From NCBI GenBank assembly GCA_002747395.1, contig PDPE01000025.1, forward strand, positions 62,001 to 126,000: DNA of 64,000 nt, in the 5' to 3' direction. Origin of the DNA: Pseudomonadota bacterium. GTDB lineage: Bacteria > Pseudomonadota > Gammaproteobacteria > Pseudomonadales > Oleiphilaceae. The position numbers and the translations under genes were made by a program. The notes under the pieces are model-generated. The model saw nothing but the letters and a program-made list of their open reading frames with translations, searched no databases and was not told the origin of the DNA. Below are positions 55,090 through 63,429 of this stretch, piece by piece; position 1 is the stretch's first letter; every line of letters starts with the position of its first letter.

Positions 55090-55734
55090 ATGACTTGTCA
55101 ACGAGCGCCGGTTGGTTTTATTTTGCTGTTTGTTTTGGGCAGTCCGCTTTTTATATCGGCTTGCGGTGATGAGAACAGGTCGTTTATTTTGGCTGGTGCC
55201 AGCCTTGATCAAGGGGCTTATAAGAAACGTTGGAATGGAATGAGTGAGGATGGAATGAACTATGAACCGGAGATTTTCAAGTCTGTTTCTGTAAATACGT
55301 CGGCGCCGAATGCCTGCTCACCGACGGAACCGGGGCCGGATTGGTCAGGGATTATCATTTCGGCACCGGATAAAATCGAGATTGATGTGCTAATGGCAGA
55401 TAAGGAAATTATTCCGGTTTGTGGCTATTATCAGGCAGAAATGCGGGATATGGTGGACGCCCCTCCCATGCAGATACATGTGAAAAATGTCGATTCAGGA
55501 CACCAGTACAAGGGAAGCCTGCTGGATCAGGATGAAAGCCCGGAGGAGCCGTTACCTTTTCCTGAAGAACCGATCGATCCGGCGACCCTGGTTGATATGT
55601 TGTCGGCAAGCTATTTCAATCCGAATGTTTGTGATTATGTTCGCTTTCCACTGACTTCGGCCACTTATGAAATATATGTCGAGTATGCGGGTATGCAGTC
55701 CAACAAGGTCAGTGTTGAGCTGGTTATTAACTAG
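55090..55734 (+). CDS. Lipoprotein, candidate immunity protein
   Basis: A 214-residue lipoprotein of unknown family. The signal peptide (FILLFVLGSPLFISAC) ends in a lipobox with Cys25; +2 is Gly, so it should reach the outer membrane, facing the periplasm. The mature part has five further cysteines or so and Pro/Glu-rich stretches (SPEEPLPFPEEPIDP). It directly follows the HEXXH protein. T6SS immunity proteins to periplasm-acting effectors are often small exported proteins placed right after the toxin gene. The ATG at 55090 is chosen because it begins the signal peptide. Confidence 0.6.
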   Translation: MTCQRAPVGFILLFVLGSPLFISACGDENRSFILAGASLDQGAYKKRWNGMSEDGMNYEPEIFKSVSVNTSAPNACSPTEPGPDWSGIIISAPDKIEIDVLMADKEIIPVCGYYQAEMRDMVDAPPMQIHVKNVDSGHQYKGSLLDQDESPEEPLPFPEEPIDPATLVDMLSASYFNPNVCDYVRFPLTSATYEIYVEYAGMQSNKVSVELVIN

Positions 55735-55893
55735 CCCGGCCTGGCTGGATACAGCATTCTCGACAAATTCTGAAAAGTGAACTAAACACTATCAGGCACA
55801 CAATGGCAATTCCCAAACCGGGTAGCCCCGGCAGATTTTGAGATGAATATTTGACCCGTGTGACTATTTGACCTGTGTATAGAGAGGCGCTGA

Positions 55894-57153
55894 ATGGCAA
55901 CTGCCGAAGTTTTCGACATTGAAGATATCGTAACTCCTGTTAGCGAGCAAACTCCTTGTGGCCATGACCTGAGAGAGGCCGGTGCGGCCGAGTATCAGCA
56001 ATTGAAAGACGATCGCCGAACCATTGCAAGTTTGTCGCGCGCCCGCAAATTTGATTCTCAGTCTGATCCCGAAATAGACCGAAAGTGGAAAGAGATTTTC
56101 ACCCTTGCTCCTTCTGTGCTCAAGTTGCAGGCGAAAGACATTGAGGTAGCAGCCTGGTTGGCCGAGTCGGCGCTGAGGCAATATGGATTTGCCGGTCTGA
56201 GAGACGGTTTCAGGCTGATTCGTCGACTGGTTGAGGAGTTTTGGGACGAGTTATATCCGCTCCCCGATGAAGATGGACTGGAAACCAGAGTTTTCCCGAT
56301 CGTCGGCCTTAACGGGGAGGACGGGCGTGGTACCCTCATTCAACCGATAAGAAGTGTTCCCCTCAGCGACCATGACTCGGACGCCTTCACCTTCAATGTT
56401 TATGATCGCTGTATTGAAGCCTCGAAAATGACAGACCCCGATGCACAGAAGCAGCGACTGGAAGATATTGGCACAGATTTGAGTCAGTTACTCAATCAGG
56501 TAGCCGAAGGGCAGGTTGCGTTTTTCCGAAATCTGGTTGATGATCTGGAGGAGTGTCTGGCAGAGTTTAACCGGATGTCATCATTATTCGATGAGAAGTG
56601 CGGTTATCGGTTTTCTCCTCCGAGCAGTGCGATAAAAAAGACCCTGGAAGAGGTGCTGGATGCTGTCCGCTTTTTAACAAAAGACAAATTCCCGGCAGAG
56701 ACCGGGGCTGATGATGCTGGTGCAAATAAACAGCCTGACCCTGATAGTGCAGGTCAGGACCGGTCAGCTTCGGCTGGTCACCAGGTTGCAATCGGCGCGA
56801 TCGGTAGCCGAGATGATGCAATCAATCAGCTTTTGTTGATAGCGGACTATTTTAAGAAAACCGAACCTCACTCACCCTTGTGTGGTGCCATTGAGAGGGT
56901 TGCCATGTGGGGTAAGATGTCCGTTCAGGAATTGATGCTTCAGCTTATTCCTGATGACAATGCGCGTGCTGTTTATGCCCAGTTGACCGGCATTCCTCTG
57001 GGTGATGATGTGCCGCCGATAGGAGGGTTGGCGAGTACCGCCGTGCCGGTGACACCGGCAGTCGCTCCACCAGAAGAGGAAAAACCTGTTGCCAGGGCAG
57101 AGCCGGTTGTTGATGAATGGGGGGCCGGGCCTGACATATCAGAAGGTTGGTGA
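55894..57153 (+). CDS. tssA: T6SS protein TssA (ImpA family)
   Basis: TssA primes the baseplate and guides tube and sheath assembly. The N-terminus has the ImpA_N pattern: VSEQTPCGHDLREAGAAEYQQL, RKWKEIFTLAPSVLKLQAKDIEVAAWLAESAL and FWDELYPLPDEDGLETR. The C-terminal part contains RDDAINQLLLIADYFKKTEPHSPL, typical of the shorter TssA class. The length of 419 residues fits. It opens the structural block tssA-B-C-C2-E-F-G. Confidence 0.93.
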   Translation: MATAEVFDIEDIVTPVSEQTPCGHDLREAGAAEYQQLKDDRRTIASLSRARKFDSQSDPEIDRKWKEIFTLAPSVLKLQAKDIEVAAWLAESALRQYGFAGLRDGFRLIRRLVEEFWDELYPLPDEDGLETRVFPIVGLNGEDGRGTLIQPIRSVPLSDHDSDAFTFNVYDRCIEASKMTDPDAQKQRLEDIGTDLSQLLNQVAEGQVAFFRNLVDDLEECLAEFNRMSSLFDEKCGYRFSPPSSAIKKTLEEVLDAVRFLTKDKFPAETGADDAGANKQPDPDSAGQDRSASAGHQVAIGAIGSRDDAINQLLLIADYFKKTEPHSPLCGAIERVAMWGKMSVQELMLQLIPDDNARAVYAQLTGIPLGDDVPPIGGLASTAVPVTPAVAPPEEEKPVARAEPVVDEWGAGPDISEGW

Positions 57154-57327
57154 CAGCCTGTTCAGAGTCGGACCTGGTTCAGATCAAACCTGGTGACGCG
57201 CGGGTTTTAATGAAACCGGCACCCTCAACAAGGTACGGAAAGGGGCTCGTTAGAATAACAAAAAACCGGATTTTGCAATCTGCGGGCGTTCTTGGCCTTT
57301 TTACTTTTTACAGGCTGCTTGATGCTA

Positions 57328-57350
57328 TAAGCTTAAGACCGTAAGCTTAC
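57328..57350. promoter_or_regulatory. Paired TAAGCTTA palindromes before tssB
   Basis: Two copies of the palindrome TAAGCTTA lie at 57328-57335 and 57342-57349, 14 bases apart; the second extends to a perfect 10-base palindrome GTAAGCTTAC. They sit about 90 bases before the tssB ATG, in a 283-base gap with no gene. A TATAAG at 57326-57331 could be a -10 overlapping the first copy. Confidence 0.35.
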
Positions 57351-57436
57351 TGCTACAGGTTTAATGCCATTTAATACCAGAAATTGCAGAATTCAGATTA
57401 TGTTCACGCTAACCAGGAAGAGAAAAGGAAATTGTT

Positions 57437-57958
57437 ATGGCTGAAAGTCTTCAGGATAAACTGTCCAGAGTACGTAAACCCCGGGTTCAAATCACCTATG
57501 ATGTTGAAAGCAATGGTGCAGAAGTCAAGAAAGAGCTACCTTTCGTAACGGGTGTTATGGGAGATTACTCTGGTGATAACACGGCGAGCAAAAAATCGCT
57601 GAAAGAAAGAAAATTTGTTCAGATCGATCGTGACAATTTTAACGAAATCATGGGTAAGATAGCGCCAACAGTTGAAGCCAGGGTGGCTGATACCCTGTCC
57701 GGTGAAGAGGGCAAGGAGATGGCAGTCAACCTTCAGTTCAATTCCATGGAAGATTTTGAACCTCAAAATATTGTCAACCAGGTTGAGCCGCTGAAGAAAC
57801 TGCTGGAAGCGAGAAACAAACTGCGTGACCTGATGAGCAAGGCTGATCGCTCGGAGGAGCTTGAAACCCTGTTGGAACAGGTGTTACAAAATACAGACTC
57901 TATTGCAGAGATTTCCAAAGAACTTGGTCTTGGTGAAGACAAGCCGGAAGGAGAATAG
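57437..57958 (+). CDS. tssB: T6SS sheath small subunit TssB
   Basis: TssB (VipA) pairs with TssC to form the contractile sheath. The 173-residue protein has [49 protein letters not shown] and [16 protein letters not shown]. It is followed after four bases by tssC. An AGGAAA site precedes the ATG. Confidence 0.96.
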   Translation: MAESLQDKLSRVRKPRVQITYDVESNGAEVKKELPFVTGVMGDYSGDNTASKKSLKERKFVQIDRDNFNEIMGKIAPTVEARVADTLSGEEGKEMAVNLQFNSMEDFEPQNIVNQVEPLKKLLEARNKLRDLMSKADRSEELETLLEQVLQNTDSIAEISKELGLGEDKPEGE

Positions 57959-57962
57959 GTAG

Positions 57963-59453
57963 ATGAGCGAACAAGAACGACAAGGTCAGGAAGCGGCGGT
58001 CGGGGAAGAAACCTCCCTCAGTTTTTTGGATCAGGCGATTTCCGCGACCCGGCAGACCGAACCGGATACGACCAAAGACTTGATTGCCAATTTGTCACAG
58101 CAGGCCATGTCCGGAACCCTGACCTGGGATCGAAATCTGACACACACCATTAATAAGGCGGTCAGCAAAATCGACGAATTGATTTCAACCCAGTTGGCTG
58201 AAATCATGCACAATGAAAAGTTTCAAAAACTTGAAGGTGCCTGGCGTGGTTTGAATCACTTCGTGATGAATACCGAAACCAGTTCGACACTGAAAATCCG
58301 CATGTTGAACATCAGCAAGCGTGAGTTGTTCAAAGACCTGGATAAGGCCGTCGAGTTCGATCAGAGCCAGATTTTCAAGAAAATCTATGAGGCAGAATAT
58401 GGTACCGCCGGTGGTGAACCCTATGGTGCACTGATTGGTGACTATGAATTTTCCAATCACGCGGAAGATATTGACCTGCTCACCAATATGGCCGGTGTCG
58501 CCGCTGCAGGCTTCTGTCCGTTTATTTCTGCAGCCAGCTCGTCCATGTTCGGTTTTGATGATTTTACCGAACTGTCGAACCCTCGTGATCTGGAGAAAAT
58601 ATTTGACTCCGCCGAGTATATCAAGTGGCGCAGTTTCCGGGATTCAGAAGATTCCCGATTTGTTACGCTGGCCATGCCCCGGGTTCTTTCCCGCTTGCCG
58701 TACGGTGATAGCTCCAAACCTGTTGAGGCGTTTCGTTACGAAGAGTTCCCGCTGGATGAGTCTGGCCAGGCGAAAGATGTTGAGCACGATCACTATGCGT
58801 GGATGAACGCGGCGTATGTGATGGGCACAACCATGACGGCGGCATTTGCCGAAAACGGCTGGTGTACTGCGATTCGGGGTGCGGAAGGTGGTGGTAAGGT
58901 AGAAGGTTTGCCCACGCATCTGTTCCGAAGTGATGACGGCGACCTCGACCAGAAGTGTCCTGCCGAGGTTGGAATCACCGAGCGTCGAGAAGCAGAATTG
59001 TCCAAACTGGGCTTTTTGCCTCTGTGTCACTATAAGAACACGGACTATGCCGTATTCTTTGGTGCGCAAACCTGTCAGAAACCCAGGAAGTATGATCAGG
59101 CAGATGCCACCGCCAATGCGGCCATTTCAGCACGTTTACCCTATATTATGGCCACGTCCCGTATCGCCCACTATCTAAAGGTAATGGCTCGGGACAAAAT
59201 CGGTTCATTTATGGAGGCGCAGGATGCAGAGCGATGGTTGAATCGCTGGATTAGTGGCTATACCAATGCAAATCCGGATGCCAGCCCGGAAATGAAAGCC
59301 AGGTATCCACTGGCTGAAGCGCGTGTAGAGGTGAAAGAAAACCCTGAAGCGCCAGGCTCATACAGTGCAATTGCATATATGCGGCCCTGGTTGCAAATGG
59401 AAGAGTTGACGGCATCCTTGCGTATGGTTGCTGATATTCCAGGCTCATCCTGA
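57963..59453 (+). CDS. tssC: T6SS sheath large subunit TssC
   Basis: TssC (VipB) forms the main body of the contractile sheath. The 496-residue protein has WRGLNHFVMNTETSSTLKIRMLN, the hallmark FDQSQIFKKIYEAEYGTAGGEPYGALIGDYEF and the RIAHYLKVMARDKIGSFM segment. It is followed about 100 bases later by a paralogue. Confidence 0.96.
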   Translation: MSEQERQGQEAAVGEETSLSFLDQAISATRQTEPDTTKDLIANLSQQAMSGTLTWDRNLTHTINKAVSKIDELISTQLAEIMHNEKFQKLEGAWRGLNHFVMNTETSSTLKIRMLNISKRELFKDLDKAVEFDQSQIFKKIYEAEYGTAGGEPYGALIGDYEFSNHAEDIDLLTNMAGVAAAGFCPFISAASSSMFGFDDFTELSNPRDLEKIFDSAEYIKWRSFRDSEDSRFVTLAMPRVLSRLPYGDSSKPVEAFRYEEFPLDESGQAKDVEHDHYAWMNAAYVMGTTMTAAFAENGWCTAIRGAEGGGKVEGLPTHLFRSDDGDLDQKCPAEVGITERREAELSKLGFLPLCHYKNTDYAVFFGAQTCQKPRKYDQADATANAAISARLPYIMATSRIAHYLKVMARDKIGSFMEAQDAERWLNRWISGYTNANPDASPEMKARYPLAEARVEVKENPEAPGSYSAIAYMRPWLQMEELTASLRMVADIPGSS

Positions 59454-59556
59454 TCATAGCCACCTTCAGTGATCCGAAAGGGGAGGGTTGTTCCTCCCTT
59501 TTTCGACTTTTTTATTGGTTCCTTTGTTGAAACAAGGTATCTGAAAGCGTGTTTTC

Positions 59557-61113
59557 ATGCAGCCAGTCACATCAATCGAACAAGCCGTCCAAAGTCTGGT
59601 AGGCAAACTCATTGCGTCGGACTCAGAGGCAAGTCAACAGGATTCACTTGCGTATTATACGGACGACGCAGTGCTTGCTTTGGTGGCCGATTTTTTTCAG
59701 ACCGGCAAGGGTTCCGATTCTGGTGTCGAGATGTCGCCGGAAGAGGGTCGTCTGTCGGAAAAGGATCGGTTTGAAGACTGTTTGTTGTGGCTGGATTATC
59801 TGCTATCCAGGATCGACGACTTGATCATTGGTCAGGTGAATGCGATTATTCATCACCCCGTATTCCAGCGTCTGGAATCATCCTGGCGAAACCTTGAGTC
59901 TCTGGTTGACTGCGCTTCAGGGCGTAACAATGTCAAAATACGATTCCTGGATATTACCTGGGCGGAGATCACCAAAGATGTAAATCGGGCTATGGAGTTC
60001 GATCAAAGCCAGTTATTCCATAAAGTGTACAGTGAAGAGTATGATACACCAGGTGGTGAACCCTATGGCGTACTCATTGCCGACTATGAAATATCTCACA
60101 GACCTGGCCCGAAACATCGTTATGATGATGTTCCGACCCTGAAATGCCTTTCCGAGATAGCGGGTGCCGCTTTTTCCCCGATACTGATCAATGCTTCCCC
60201 CGAGCTTTTCGGGCTGGATGGTGCCTTTGATTATTTGACGCACGCTTTCTCGCTAGAGTCTGTTTTCCGGGAGCAGGAATATGCAGAATGGCAAACCCTG
60301 CGCAACCACCCTGATGCACGATTTATGGGGATTACCTTGCCCAGGGTGTTGCTGCGCAAGCCCTATACCGTCAGGCTGGATGACTTCGGCGGCCTGATTT
60401 ATGATGAACGTCGGGGATTGAGCGACTCGTCAAAATATCTGTGGGGCGGGGCCAATATGGCGGTCGCGAAGGTGCTGATTCGGGAGTTCAGTGATATCGG
60501 ATGGTTTTCACATATCAGGGGGGCACCCAGGGATCAATTGTCGGGAGGAATAGTCAATGAACTGGTCGTCGACTATTTCAGGGTCGGGCCGGATGAGACC
60601 GATTTTAAACCCGGTACAGATGTGGTAATCACCGATGAACGGGAAAGAGAGTTGGCCGACCAGGGCTTTATTGCAGCCTGTCAATGCTATGACTTGCCGC
60701 TGCTGGCATTTCACAGTATGCCTTCGATTTTCCGGAATCGGGAGTTTACCAGCTCTCGGGTGAATGCAGATGAGCGTGTTGCCTCCTCATTGCAGTATTT
60801 ACTTTGTGGTTCACGCTTCGCTCACTATATCAAGATTATGATGCGGGACAAAATTGGCAGCTATACCCGGGCCTCGGATTGTGCGAGCATGCTGCAGAAA
60901 TGGCTGAACGGCTATACTGTTATGCAAGAAGATGCTGACTGGTATTTGCAGTCCAGATACCCGTTGAGAAAGGCATTGGTCGAGGTATTTGATAACCCGG
61001 AAAAACCGGGTGAATACTGGGCTGAAATCCTGTTGCAACCGCATTATCAGGCAGACAGTTTGCGTTCTGATCTGCACCTCACTACCGAACTGACAGGTGC
61101 CCGCCGTGGCTAG
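59557..61113 (+). CDS. Second TssC-family sheath protein (ImpD/TssC2-like)
   Basis: This 518-residue protein is a TssC paralogue. It shares FDQSQLFHKVYSEEYDTPGGEPYGVLIADYEI and RFAHYIKIMMRDKIGSYT with TssC but differs elsewhere. Its N-terminus is shorter on TssB-contact sequence and its C-terminus ends LHLTTELTGARRG rather than LRMVADIPGSS. A tandem tssC pair is known in some imp-type systems (impC-impD). Whether it joins the same sheath or caps it is unknown. Its stop overlaps the tssE start region. Confidence 0.88.
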   Translation: MQPVTSIEQAVQSLVGKLIASDSEASQQDSLAYYTDDAVLALVADFFQTGKGSDSGVEMSPEEGRLSEKDRFEDCLLWLDYLLSRIDDLIIGQVNAIIHHPVFQRLESSWRNLESLVDCASGRNNVKIRFLDITWAEITKDVNRAMEFDQSQLFHKVYSEEYDTPGGEPYGVLIADYEISHRPGPKHRYDDVPTLKCLSEIAGAAFSPILINASPELFGLDGAFDYLTHAFSLESVFREQEYAEWQTLRNHPDARFMGITLPRVLLRKPYTVRLDDFGGLIYDERRGLSDSSKYLWGGANMAVAKVLIREFSDIGWFSHIRGAPRDQLSGGIVNELVVDYFRVGPDETDFKPGTDVVITDERERELADQGFIAACQCYDLPLLAFHSMPSIFRNREFTSSRVNADERVASSLQYLLCGSRFAHYIKIMMRDKIGSYTRASDCASMLQKWLNGYTVMQEDADWYLQSRYPLRKALVEVFDNPEKPGEYWAEILLQPHYQADSLRSDLHLTTELTGARRG

Positions 61114-61606
61114 CAAAGCGAACAAACGAAAAAAAAACCTGCTGGTAAGAGCGTCTGTACTGGACAGGCTCATTGATTATCAGCCTGACCGGACAATTGA
61201 GAATGAAAAAGGCCGACATCAGCTGATGTCTGAAATTCGGGAAAGTGTGCGCAGGGATTTGGAAAGCTTGCTGAACACCCGTTTCCGCTGTGTTTCCCCT
61301 CCCGATGGTTGTGATGAGCTGGATCGTTCTCTGGTCAACTATGGTTTGCCGGATCTGAATGTGATCAATTTTTTAAATGCAGCCGGATCAAACGAGTTTT
61401 GTCGGCTGGTTGAAGACCATATCAGGCGGTTTGAGCCACGTTTCAAAACGGTGAATGTGGTACTCAAAGACTCTGACAAACTTGATCGGACATTGCATTT
61501 CAGAATCGAAGCACTAATGCATGCTGATCCGGCACCTGAAGAAATTGTATTTGATTCGGCGTTTGAGCCTTCAACCAATAATGTTCATATAGGGCGTGTT
61601 CACTGA
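61106..61606 (+). CDS. tssE: T6SS baseplate protein TssE (gp25-like)
   Basis: TssE is the gp25-like wedge protein of the baseplate that starts sheath assembly. The signature is ESVRRDLESLLNTRFRC with YGLPDLNV, and an FEPRFKTVNVVL segment follows. I prefer the GTG at 61106 (MASKANKRKKNLLVRASVLDRL), which overlaps the TssC2 stop; another GTG at 61097 adds three residues. Its TGA overlaps the tssF ATG (TGATG). The basic N-terminal arm is longer than in some relatives. Confidence 0.92.
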   Translation: MASKANKRKKNLLVRASVLDRLIDYQPDRTIENEKGRHQLMSEIRESVRRDLESLLNTRFRCVSPPDGCDELDRSLVNYGLPDLNVINFLNAAGSNEFCRLVEDHIRRFEPRFKTVNVVLKDSDKLDRTLHFRIEALMHADPAPEEIVFDSAFEPSTNNVHIGRVH

Positions 61607-63429
61607 TGTCAGATGACCTGTTGTCTTTCTATGAAAAGGAATTGGCTTTCCTGCGCCAATCTGGCGCGGAGTTCGCTCGCGCCTATCCCAAAGTGGCGAG
61701 CAGGTTGAGAATCAGTGAAGAAGTGGTAGAAGACCCGCATGTTTCCAGACTTTTGGAAGGTGTTGCCTATCTCAACGCCCGTATTCAAAAGAAAATTGCC
61801 GATGATTTTCCTGAATTAACCGATGCACTGCTGGATAACCTGTATCCCCATTATCTGAGACCACTGCCCTCCCTTGCCGTGGTTCAGTTTGTGCCTGAAA
61901 ACGACCTTGACACGACCGTCCCCGTCAAAAAGGGAACATTACTCGAAACGGATGCCATAAAAGGTCGGCCCTGCAGTTTTCAGACCGTTTTTGATATGAC
62001 CATTCAGCCCATAAAAATACCCTTTGCCAGGTACCGGGGCAAGCCATTCGCCACGCCTGGAGCGAACGAGTTCAAGGGTGCAGAGTCGGTTATCCATCTT
62101 CGTCTCGAGCTTTCGGGTGAAGATATGGTTGTCGGTGACATGGCGTTGGAAAACCTGCGCTTTTTCTTGAAAGGCCAGGCCCGGTATACCTATCCTCTCT
62201 ATCAGGCGGTGTTGCATGAAGCCCGGGGCGTAGTGATCGCTTCGGGTGACGGGGAGTATCGAAAACTTGCAGCGCACACCATTAAACCTCTCGGTTTTGA
62301 AGAATCCGAGGGTATTGTACCTTACCCGCCCGGTTCGTTTCCGGGTTATCGGTTGCTCACTGAATTTATGGCATTTCCTGAAAAGTTTTTGTTTTTTGAG
62401 CTGACCGGTTTAAAAAATGCGCTCGAACGGGTGAAAGGCAACGTCATTGATATTTATATTTATACCGATCGCGCCGATGCTGATCTGGAGAGGCATGTAG
62501 ACGAAAGCATGCTTGCGTTAAACTGTTGCCCCATTGTCAATCTGTTTCCCTGTCGTGCCGAACCGATTTCGCTTGAGTATACCCAGGATAGTTACAAGGT
62601 GATTCCCGATGCCCGTTTTCCTCATCATTATGAGGTGTATGCCATCGAGAAAGTGACGGGTGTCAGTGGTAGCGGGCTCAAAGTTGAGTACAAACCTTTT
62701 TATGGTTTGTCTCATGCAGACATAGAGAGTGACAGTGAACGGTACTGGACTGCCCGGCGCCAGGAGGTGTTTGGCGGTGAACCGGGTAATGAGCCGGGTT
62801 CATGTACCGAGCTGTCGCTGGTGGATCTGGCTTTTGATGTTGCAGAAGCAGAAGACGAAACCCTGTCGATAGAAACCCTGTGTTTTAATGGCAATATGCC
62901 TGAAAAGTTACCCTTTGGAGGTGGACAACCGTATTTGAAATGCAACGCACTGGGCGTGCCTTTGGCAAGAATCAACACATTGACCCGCATTACCAATACC
63001 TGTCGCCCGCCCCAGGGAAATGGTGCAAGGTGGCGGCTTGTCTCACAGTTGTCGCTGAATCACTTGTCATTGACCGGAGAGAGTGGCACGAGCTATTTCA
63101 GAGAAATTCTGGCACTGTATGATGTGGTTGAGAGTTCGGCAACAAAAGCCATGATCAAATCGGTTTTGTCGTTGAAAACATCATCAATTACCGCCCCTGT
63201 CACCTACAAGGGCAAGACGACTGTGTGTCGTGGCACAGAAATCGAGGTGACATTTGATGAAAGTATGCTGTCCGGCCACAGTGTCTATCTCTTTGCATCG
63301 GTACTTGAGCGGTTTTTTGCCATGTACTGTTCCATTAATTCGTTTACCCGGATGGTTGCAAGACTCAAGGGGAAAGCCGAGGTGTTGAAAAAATGGCCAC
63401 CAAGAGCCGGCGAAATCGAATTAATCTGA
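61606..63429 (+). CDS. tssF: T6SS baseplate protein TssF
   Basis: TssF (VasA/ImpG) is the largest wedge subunit of the baseplate. The 607-residue protein has LLSFYEKELAFLRQSGAEFARAYPKVASRL, DPHVSRLLEGVAYLNARIQKKI and LDNLYPHYLRPLPSLAVVQF, all hallmarks. GNVIDIYIYTDRADADLE and NCCPIVNLFPCRAEPI follow. It overlaps the start of tssG by 37 bases. Confidence 0.95.
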   Translation: MSDDLLSFYEKELAFLRQSGAEFARAYPKVASRLRISEEVVEDPHVSRLLEGVAYLNARIQKKIADDFPELTDALLDNLYPHYLRPLPSLAVVQFVPENDLDTTVPVKKGTLLETDAIKGRPCSFQTVFDMTIQPIKIPFARYRGKPFATPGANEFKGAESVIHLRLELSGEDMVVGDMALENLRFFLKGQARYTYPLYQAVLHEARGVVIASGDGEYRKLAAHTIKPLGFEESEGIVPYPPGSFPGYRLLTEFMAFPEKFLFFELTGLKNALERVKGNVIDIYIYTDRADADLERHVDESMLALNCCPIVNLFPCRAEPISLEYTQDSYKVIPDARFPHHYEVYAIEKVTGVSGSGLKVEYKPFYGLSHADIESDSERYWTARRQEVFGGEPGNEPGSCTELSLVDLAFDVAEAEDETLSIETLCFNGNMPEKLPFGGGQPYLKCNALGVPLARINTLTRITNTCRPPQGNGARWRLVSQLSLNHLSLTGESGTSYFREILALYDVVESSATKAMIKSVLSLKTSSITAPVTYKGKTTVCRGTEIEVTFDESMLSGHSVYLFASVLERFFAMYCSINSFTRMVARLKGKAEVLKKWPPRAGEIELI

